Positions 1-4,237 of a DNA stretch of 6,115 nt are shown here, piece after piece. The number at the start of each line of letters is the position of its first letter. Positions within the stretch are counted from its first letter, which is position 1. A program made the translations under genes and the position numbers. Source of the DNA: an uncultured Collinsella sp. (GTDB lineage Bacteria > Actinomycetota > Coriobacteriia > Coriobacteriales > Coriobacteriaceae). The stretch is taken from assembly GCA_900544995.1 (NCBI GenBank), contig UQXC01000077.1:1-6115 (forward strand), in the 5' to 3' direction. A model generated the notes under the pieces. That model was not told the DNA's origin. It ran no database searches and saw only the letters and a program-made list of their open reading frames with translations.

Positions 1-1
1 G

Positions 2-148
2 GCAGCCGGCGGCGCTGCCACCACGAGCGTGCTGCGCGAGGCCCTGGGTGTGTCGCGCAAACGCGCCATCAGCATCTTGGAGCACCTAGATGCCGTGCGC
101 TTTACGGTGCTCGACAAGGATGCCGGCGGCCTGCGCTCCCTGCGCTAG
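2..148 (+). CDS. selB: Selenocysteine-specific elongation factor SelB, C-terminal end (5' truncated by window)
   Basis: SelB delivers selenocysteinyl-tRNA to the ribosome at UGA codons and uses its C-terminal winged-helix domains to bind the SECIS hairpin of selenoprotein mRNAs. Only the last 48 residues are visible, ending at TAG 146-148. They match the final winged helix: the core LREALGVSRKRAISILEHLD followed by a strand FTVLDKD and a terminal LRSLR. This resembles the E. coli SelB end (GVGRKVAIQILEYFDRIGFT, from memory). The GTPase domains lie upstream of the window. The tRNA-Sec gene begins 36 nt after the stop, which strongly supports the call, because selB and selC are often neighbours. 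Family assignment rests on this short piece plus the adjacent tRNA. Confidence 0.88.
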   Translation, partial: AAGGAATTSVLREALGVSRKRAISILEHLDAVRFTVLDKDAGGLRSLR

Positions 149-163
149 ATTGGCTGCTCGGTT

Positions 164-172
164 TGGTAAAAT
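164..172 (+). promoter_or_regulatory. Extended -10 promoter for tRNA-Sec
   Basis: TGGTAAAAT is an extended -10 element: TG, one base, then TAAAAT, which matches TATAAT at 5 of 6 positions. It stands out as AT-rich in a GC-rich gap. Transcription would start near 178-181, only a few bases before the tRNA 5' end at 185, so the leader would be very short. No good -35 is visible 16-18 nt upstream, which is acceptable for an extended -10 promoter. The same bases form a small palindrome (GGTA-AAA-TACC, 165-175). The tRNA may also be read through from selB. Confidence 0.5.
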
Positions 173-184
173 ACCGCCGCACTT

Positions 185-281
185 GGGAACGGATGGGCTC
201 CGGTGGGCTCCGCGGTCCTCAAAACCGTTGCGAGGCGTGCAAAACGTCTTGGATGTGTTCGATTCACATACGTTCCCGCCA
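185..281 (+). tRNA. selC: tRNA-Sec (selenocysteine), anticodon UCA
   Basis: This 97-nt tRNA folds in the long-variable-arm form typical of bacterial tRNA-Sec. The acceptor is GGGAACG (185-191) with CGTTCCC (271-277); an eighth position would be G192-A270, a mismatch. The D stem has 6 bp, GGGCTC (195-200) with GGGCTC (205-210) including two G-U pairs, closed by a 4-nt loop CGGT. The anticodon stem is GCGGT/ACCGT (212-216/224-228) with loop CCTCAAA and anticodon TCA at 219-221. The variable arm is an 8-bp stem (231-238/244-251) with loop GCAAA. The T stem is ATGTG/CACAT (253-257/265-269) with loop TTCGATT. The discriminator is G278 and CCA is encoded at 279-281. The 6-bp D stem, tiny D loop, long variable arm and UCA anticodon together identify tRNA-Sec. 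Position 33 is C rather than U, which is odd. Confidence 0.95.
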
Positions 282-289
282 TACGCTAC

Positions 290-345
290 CAGCGCTTTTG
301 TGCTCGCGGTCTTGCTGCGTGCCGCAAAGGCGCTGTTTTGTTTTT
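290..345 (+). terminator. Rho-independent terminator after tRNA-Sec
   Basis: CAGCGCTTTTG (290-300) pairs over 11 bp, with one G-U, to CAAAGGCGCTG (325-335). The loop is 24 nt (301-324) and can form a further short inner helix. The run TTTTGTTTTT follows directly at 336-345. It starts 9 nt after the tRNA CCA end, so it closes the selB/tRNA-Sec unit and separates it from mobA. Confidence 0.8.
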
Positions 346-436
346 GCGTGGGTTTGCCGTGCCGCCCGCTTTATCGGCGACGGTATCTGGCTTCGTGTGT
401 CGGGTTTCGAGCATGCCGATGGAGGTGTTTTGCCGT

Positions 437-1069
437 ATGACTACCGTAAGACGGGTCGATCTTTCTTGCGTCGTCCAAGCGGGCGGGCTGTCCTCACGCA
501 TGGGCCGCGATAAGGCGCGCATGACGTTTTGCGGCGAACCGCTCATCGAGCGCGTGCTGGGTCGGCTGGCGCCAGTTGCCGGCGAGTTGGTCGTGACGAC
601 TTCGCGTCCCAGCGAGCTTGCCTATCTTGAGGAGCACGCGTTTGGCGGCCTGGTGCCGCGAATAGTGCCGGACCTTGAGGGGTCGGCGGGTGCCATGCGC
701 GGCATCGCGAGCTCGTTGGCTGCGGCCCGATTGCCGCTCGTGGCGATCGTCGCCTGCGATATGCCGTTTGTCTCGCCGGAACTCATCGGCGCGCTTGCCG
801 ATCGTTTTGAGGCCGAGGCGATCGACGTGTGCGTGCCACGCGAGGAGCAAGGGATTGAGCCGCTTTGCGCCGTCTGGCGCCGTGACGCTTGTGCGCCGGT
901 TGCCCAAGAGCTGCTTGCCTGCGACCGCCAGCGCATTCGCTGCCTGATCAATCGCGTTCAGGCCGGTTATATGGATGAGCCGCAGATTGTTAAGGCCGCG
1001 GGCTCGACGCTCTGCTTCGAAAACGTCAATACGCCCGAGGAGTTTGCGGCGGCCGAGTTACTCGCCTAG
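437..1069 (+). CDS. mobA: Molybdenum cofactor guanylyltransferase MobA
   Basis: MobA transfers GMP from GTP to Mo-molybdopterin, giving the guanine dinucleotide form used by DMSO-reductase-family enzymes such as formate dehydrogenase; it acts in the cytoplasm. The 210-residue product shows the nucleotidyltransferase signature VVQAGGLSSRMGRDKA (residues 12-27), the metal-binding ACDMPF (Asp108) and the family's C-terminal NVNTPEE (196-202). The last motif favours MobA over the cytidylyltransferase MocA. The length is close to the roughly 195-residue E. coli protein. ATG 437 is chosen because GGAGG lies at 421-425; in-frame ATGs at 413 and 419 sit before or on that site. No convincing promoter is seen between the terminator at 345 and the start. 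The next gene follows after 15 nt, so the two probably form one operon. MocA-type specificity is the main alternative and cannot be fully excluded by reading alone. Confidence 0.85.
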   Translation: MTTVRRVDLSCVVQAGGLSSRMGRDKARMTFCGEPLIERVLGRLAPVAGELVVTTSRPSELAYLEEHAFGGLVPRIVPDLEGSAGAMRGIASSLAAARLPLVAIVACDMPFVSPELIGALADRFEAEAIDVCVPREEQGIEPLCAVWRRDACAPVAQELLACDRQRIRCLINRVQAGYMDEPQIVKAAGSTLCFENVNTPEEFAAAELLA

Positions 1070-1084
1070 ACGATTGGAGTTGCC

Positions 1085-1480
1085 ATGTCTCACGATATTT
1101 GTCCCGACACGGGAGAGCCTTGCACTTGCGATGGTTCCGAGCCCTGTACCTGCGGCTGCGGTGGCTGTGGACATACTGCGGAAGAGGAAGCGGCCGCCGC
1201 GGCGTATCGTGAGGCACACCGCGAAGGCCCATCCGGTGATGCCCTCGACCACGAGCGCAAGATTATCGTGTCGTTCGATAGCACCTTCGATGTGATGGAA
1301 TGCGAACAGCTGTGTCTTGCCGCCGGTGTGCCCGGGCGCATCATGCCACTGCCCGGCTCCATTACCGCAGGCTGCGGGCTGTGCTGGGCCATGCCATTCT
1401 CGGGCGATGCGCTCGCCGCCTTCCGAGCCGCCACCGAGGGCCGCATAGCCCCTGCCGACTACCATCAGCTCGTCCTCTAG
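1085..1480 (+). CDS. Cys-rich DUF3343 (putative Se/S carrier-like) protein
   Basis: This 131-residue protein has two parts. The C-terminal part (about residues 58-105) looks like the DUF3343 family: a strand KIIVSFDSTFDVME, a helix around EQLCLAAGVPGR, then PLPGSITAGCGLCWAMP. In family members the conserved Cys of the 'CG' motif near the end has been proposed as a selenium or sulfur carrier site; here it is Cys97, and Cys100 makes a CxxC. The N-terminal 30 residues are an unusual Cys-rich extension with Cys 6, 13, 15, 21, 23, 25 and 28, including a duplicated EPCTC (11-15 and 19-23). A short Ala/Glu-rich linker joins the parts. There is no signal peptide, so it is probably cytoplasmic. TGGAGT at 1075-1080 places the start 4 nt later. 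It is co-transcribed with mobA by position. The biochemical function of the family is unproven; the N-terminus may bind metal or act in thiol/selenol exchange, which is inference. Confidence 0.75.
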   Translation: MSHDICPDTGEPCTCDGSEPCTCGCGGCGHTAEEEAAAAAYREAHREGPSGDALDHERKIIVSFDSTFDVMECEQLCLAAGVPGRIMPLPGSITAGCGLCWAMPFSGDALAAFRAATEGRIAPADYHQLVL

Positions 1481-1521
1481 CCACCACACCACCACAAAGG
1501 TGCCTGTCCCCAATGTGGTGG
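1481..1521 (+). repeat. REP-like palindromic repeat after the DUF3343 gene
   Basis: CCACCACA occurs twice in tandem (1481-1488 and 1489-1496), and its complement TGTGGTGG lies at 1514-1521, so either copy can form an 8-bp stem. The 17-nt loop between the second copy and the complement contains GGTGCCTGTCCCC (1499-1511). From general familiarity, that core recurs between genes in many genomes and resembles REP elements. It starts immediately after the TAG stop. There is no clear U-tract (only TTTGG), so it is a poor intrinsic terminator, although the hairpin could protect mRNA ends. Confidence 0.55.
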
Positions 1522-1736
1522 TTTGGAACATGTGGACGAAACAGCTTCGAAACACGCGATTTGCGCGTTGGGCACTCAAAAACGCTTCTACCTGCATCGT
1601 AATCAAAACGAAACATCTGCTCGTCGGCTTATGCGAAACTTTGCTGCAACAGTGCGATATTATCCATACTCGATAAAGCTCGCGGCGCATGGGGCGCCTC
1701 GAACGACACTTTTCTTTTCCATCAATTGGAGGAAGC
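1522..1736 (+). promoter_or_regulatory. gdhA upstream region with candidate promoter and leader hairpin
   Basis: This 215-nt gap is less GC-rich than its neighbours and holds no convincing gene. TATTAT at 1658-1663 is a reasonable -10, but the hexamers 16-18 nt upstream do not resemble TTGACA. A weaker pairing is TTGCTG (1641-1646) with CATACT (1665-1670). Two small hairpins are visible: ACGCG/CGCGT (1554-1558/1564-1568) and GGCGC/GCGCC (1684-1688/1694-1698), the latter extendable past one mismatch to 1681-1701. The second would lie in the mRNA leader about 27 nt before the GGAGG site. I recognise no riboswitch. Confidence 0.3.
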
Positions 1737-3092
1737 ATGAGCTACACGCAGAAAGTTCTCGACGAGCTCAAGGCCCGCTATCCCGAGCAGCCTGAGTTCA
1801 TCCAGGCCGCGACCGAGATTCTCGGCACCATCCAGCCGGCGCTCGACGCCCATCCCGAGTACGAGGAGGCCGCCCTGCTTGAGCGCCTCGTCGAGCCCGA
1901 GCGCATCGTCATGTTCCGTGTTCCCTGGGTCGACGACCAGGGCAAGGTTCAGGTCAACCGCGGCTACCGCGTCGAGTTCAACTCTGCCATTGGACCCTAC
2001 AAGGGCGGCCTGCGCTTTAACCCGACGGTCACCCTGGGCATGCTCAAGTTCCTGGGCCTGGAGCAGATCCTCAAGAACAGCCTGACCACCCTTCCCATGG
2101 GCGGCGGCAAGGGCGGTTCCGACTTTGACCCCAAGGGCAAGTCCAACAACGAGATCATGCACTTCTGCCAGTCCTTCATGACCGAGCTCTATCGCCACAT
2201 CGGCCCCAACACCGACGTTCCCGCCGGCGACCTGGGCGTTGGCGGCCGCGAGGTTGCCTACCTGTTCGGTCAGTACAAGCGCCTGACCAATGAGTGGACC
2301 GGCGTCCTTACCGGCAAGGGCCTCTCTTTTGGCGGCTCGCTCGCCCGTACCGAGGCCACCGGCTACGGCCTGGCCTACTTTGTGGACGAGTACCTCAAGA
2401 GCCGCGGCGACTCCTTCGAGGGCAAGAACGTCGTCGTTCACGGCTCCGGTAACGTCGCCATCTACGCGGTCCAGAAGGTCTCCCAGCTCGGCGGCAAGGT
2501 GCTGGCCTGCTCCGACACCCATGGCTGGGTCGAGGATCCCGACGGCATCGACTACACCGTGCTCGAGCATGTCTACAACAAGAAGCGCTCCGGCCACGAC
2601 AAGGGCGTTACGCTCGCCATGTACGTCGACGAGAAGCCCAATGCCACGTGGCACGAGGGTGACGGCCGCGGCGTGTGGCAGCTGCCCTGCGACATCGCGC
2701 TGCCCTGCGCTCGCGAGAACACGCTGCTGCTCGAGGACGCCCAGGCGCTCGTCGCCAACGGCTGCAAGGTGGTCGGCGAGGGCGCGAACATGCCCACGAC
2801 CATCGAGGCCACGACCTACTTCCAGGAGCACGGCGTCGCCTTTATGCCCGGTAAGGCTGCCAACGCCGGCGGCGTGCTCGTGTCCGGCTTGGAGATGAGC
2901 CAGAACGCCGAGCACCTGTCCTGGACCTTCGAGGAGGTCGACGGCAAGCTCGAGCAGCTTATGCGCGGCATGTTCCACAACGTGGACGACACCGCCAAGG
3001 AGTACGGCGAGGAGGGCAACTTCGTCATGGGCGCCAACATCGCCGGCTTCCTGAAGGTCGCCGACGCCATGCTCGCTCAGGGCGTCTGCTAA
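1737..3092 (+). CDS. gdhA: Glutamate dehydrogenase (hexameric, about 450-residue class)
   Basis: The enzyme interconverts 2-oxoglutarate plus ammonia and glutamate with NAD(P)H in the cytoplasm, linking nitrogen assimilation to amino-acid fermentation. The 451-residue product has the length of the hexameric class. The substrate domain carries GPYKGG (Lys89), Lys113, PMGGGKGG (catalytic Lys125) and PAGDLGVGGRE (Asp165). These numbers match those known for the Clostridium symbiosum enzyme, which supports the chosen start. The Rossmann domain has VVVHGSGNVA (GSGNVA at 236-241), followed by ACSDTHGWV at the end of the second strand. That segment resembles the E. coli NADP-type enzyme (SDSSG), so NADP use is likely but unproven. 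GGAGG at 1728-1732 precedes ATG 1737; an in-frame ATG at 1689 lacks such a site. The gene is flanked by its own leader and terminator, so it is probably monocistronic. Confidence 0.95.
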   Translation: MSYTQKVLDELKARYPEQPEFIQAATEILGTIQPALDAHPEYEEAALLERLVEPERIVMFRVPWVDDQGKVQVNRGYRVEFNSAIGPYKGGLRFNPTVTLGMLKFLGLEQILKNSLTTLPMGGGKGGSDFDPKGKSNNEIMHFCQSFMTELYRHIGPNTDVPAGDLGVGGREVAYLFGQYKRLTNEWTGVLTGKGLSFGGSLARTEATGYGLAYFVDEYLKSRGDSFEGKNVVVHGSGNVAIYAVQKVSQLGGKVLACSDTHGWVEDPDGIDYTVLEHVYNKKRSGHDKGVTLAMYVDEKPNATWHEGDGRGVWQLPCDIALPCARENTLLLEDAQALVANGCKVVGEGANMPTTIEATTYFQEHGVAFMPGKAANAGGVLVSGLEMSQNAEHLSWTFEEVDGKLEQLMRGMFHNVDDTAKEYGEEGNFVMGANIAGFLKVADAMLAQGVC

Positions 3093-3117
3093 TTCTTCGC
3101 TCGACATAGCATCGAGG

Positions 3118-3152
3118 AAGGCTTCCAGTCATCTTGGCTGGGAGCCTTTTCT
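3118..3152 (+). terminator. Rho-independent terminator of gdhA
   Basis: An 11-bp stem with one G-U pair forms between AAGGCTTCCAG (3118-3128) and CTGGGAGCCTT (3138-3148), around a 9-nt loop. The tract TTTTCT (3147-3152) follows. It lies 25 nt after the gdhA stop. Confidence 0.85.
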
Positions 3153-3168
3153 ATCCCGGAGGACTCCT

Positions 3169-3243
3169 CATAACTTGCGGTGATATACGGACTGTTTTGC
3201 GTTCCAGAACGACTAATCAGTCCGTATATCACCGCAAGTTATG
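3169..3243. repeat. Perfect 26-bp inverted repeat with 23-nt spacer
   Basis: The left arm (3169-3194, beginning CATAACTTGCGG and ending ACGGACTG) is an exact reverse complement of the right arm (3218-3243, beginning CAGTCCGT and ending CAAGTTATG). The spacer 3195-3217 holds a further small hairpin, CGTTC/GAACG (3200-3204/3207-3211). The arms are AT-richer than the flanking genes. No transposase gene and no clear target-site duplication are present. It has no terminal U-tract and is much longer than needed for a terminator, one of which already lies 17 nt upstream. It may be a MITE-like or intergenic palindromic element, or a strong mRNA hairpin between the two operons. Confidence 0.85.
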
Positions 3244-3291
3244 GATGGGTGGGAGGATTTTGTCCTAAAACGGTGTGCGGCCCCTCGTTTG

Positions 3292-3307
3292 GTACACTTA
3301 AAAGTAC
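3292..3307 (+). promoter_or_regulatory. Imperfect palindrome upstream of Mo-hydroxylase operon
   Basis: GTACACTTAAAAGTAC is an AT-rich imperfect dyad: GTAC at both ends with ACTT-AA-AAGT inside. It sits 16 nt before the first start codon of the operon. It could be an operator or contain a -10 (TACACT, 3293-3298), but no matching -35 is visible. The call is weak. Confidence 0.25.
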
Positions 3308-3322
3308 TGGACAAGTGAAGAG

Positions 3323-4237
3323 ATGGGGGAGAACGTGCTCAAGTTCGGTACCTACGTCCGTGTTGGAAACGCGGCCGAAGCCTATGAGCTCTTACAGAAG
3401 AACCGCAACAACAAGATTGTGGGCGGCGGCATCTGGATGCGCCTGGGTTCGCGTCGCGTGGCGACGGCGATTGACCTTTCGGCCTGCGGACTCGATCAGA
3501 TCGAGGAGACCGAGACCGAGTTTCGCATCGGTGCCATGTGCACCCTGCGCCAGCTCGAGCGTCATGCTGGGCTCAACGCGCTTGTCAACAATGTCTTTGA
3601 GTTCGCCGTCCACGACATCGTGGGCGTGCAGCTGCGCAATACCGCCACGGTGGGCGGCAGCATCTACGGCCGCTTTGGTTTTTCGGACGTGCTCTCGGCC
3701 TTTTTGGCGCTCGATTCGTATGTTGAGCTGACGGGCGCCGGCCGCGTGCCGCTCGCCGAGTTCGTCGACATGGGTTACGTGCGCGACGTGATCGAGCACA
3801 TCGTGGTCGTTAAGCACGACTATCGTGCAAGCTACGAGGCTGTGCGCAAGGCCGCGACCGACTTCCCCTCGCTCAACGTCACCGCCGCCTGGTGGGACAA
3901 CAGCTGGCATGTCACCGTGGGCGCCCGCCCGCTGCGCGCGACCCTGCTGCAGGGTGAGGCATGCGGCCTTACCGCCGAGCAGCCTTCCGAGGACGAGCTA
4001 CGCGCCCTGGCCGCGTCCGTACGCGCGCTGAGCTATGGCACCAACCTGTGGGGCTCGGCCGACTACCGCCGCCGCATCTCGGCCCCGCTCGCCATCCAGG
4101 CTGTGCGTCGCGCCGCCGGCATCGAGCTTTCGGCCGCGCTTGCCCGCGAGCTCGAGACCGTGCAAGTGCCTAAGTTCGCCACGGACGAGTATTCCTGCCG
4201 CCGCGTGCCCGGCGTCGATTCTAGTGAGGTGCGCTAA
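3323..4237 (+). CDS. FAD-binding subunit of a xanthine dehydrogenase-family molybdenum hydroxylase
   Basis: This subunit passes electrons from the Fe-S clusters of its partner to an external acceptor through FAD. The 304-residue product has the two FAD-contact segments of the FAD_binding_5 family: NKIVGGGIWMRLG (about residues 30-42) and QLRNTATVGGSIYGRFG (103-119). It ends with a CO-dehydrogenase-flavoprotein C-terminal-type domain from about residue 170. There are no Cys clusters for an extra [4Fe-4S] centre. Two starts are possible: ATG 3323, used here, with only weak purine-rich sequence before it, and GTG 3335, preceded by GGGGGAG at 3325-3331 at a very short distance. The choice changes four residues only. 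The stop overlaps the next start by one base (TAATG), implying translational coupling and a two-subunit complex. E. coli YgfM, of the selenate/xanthine-type cluster, is a possible relative. Confidence 0.88.
   Translation: MGENVLKFGTYVRVGNAAEAYELLQKNRNNKIVGGGIWMRLGSRRVATAIDLSACGLDQIEETETEFRIGAMCTLRQLERHAGLNALVNNVFEFAVHDIVGVQLRNTATVGGSIYGRFGFSDVLSAFLALDSYVELTGAGRVPLAEFVDMGYVRDVIEHIVVVKHDYRASYEAVRKAATDFPSLNVTAAWWDNSWHVTVGARPLRATLLQGEACGLTAEQPSEDELRALAASVRALSYGTNLWGSADYRRRISAPLAIQAVRRAAGIELSAALARELETVQVPKFATDEYSCRRVPGVDSSEVR

Noticed and set aside
203..436. Upstream extension of the mobA frame to ATG 203
   Set aside because: It would start inside the tRNA-Sec gene and run through its terminator. 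The nucleotidyltransferase fold begins just after ATG 437.
1085..1480. A selenocysteine (in-frame UGA) in the DUF3343 or Mo genes
   Set aside because: I read these frames through and saw no internal TGA codon. The DUF3343 gene ends in TAG, and the Mo subunit has Cys or ordinary residues at its motifs.
1689..1736. Longer gdhA start at ATG 1689
   Set aside because: It lacks a ribosome binding site, overlaps a leader hairpin, and would break the match of active-site numbering (Lys89, Lys125, Asp165) with the known family.
1722..3107. A 461-codon open frame on the - strand opposite gdhA
   Set aside because: It is a shadow of the well-conserved glutamate dehydrogenase frame, with no recognisable motif.
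3195..3217. The GTTCCAGAAC spacer core as a LexA box
   Set aside because: LexA sites of Gram-positive bacteria have GAAC on the left and GTTC on the right. The order here is reversed and the spacing does not fit.
1481..3320. CRISPR array or riboswitch in the intergenic gaps
   Set aside because: No regularly spaced repeats and no recognisable aptamer core were found. The repeats present are inverted or simple tandem pairs.
3180..3731. A 183-codon + strand frame starting in the palindrome
   Set aside because: It overlaps the FAD subunit gene in another frame and shows only Arg/Ser-rich shadow sequence.
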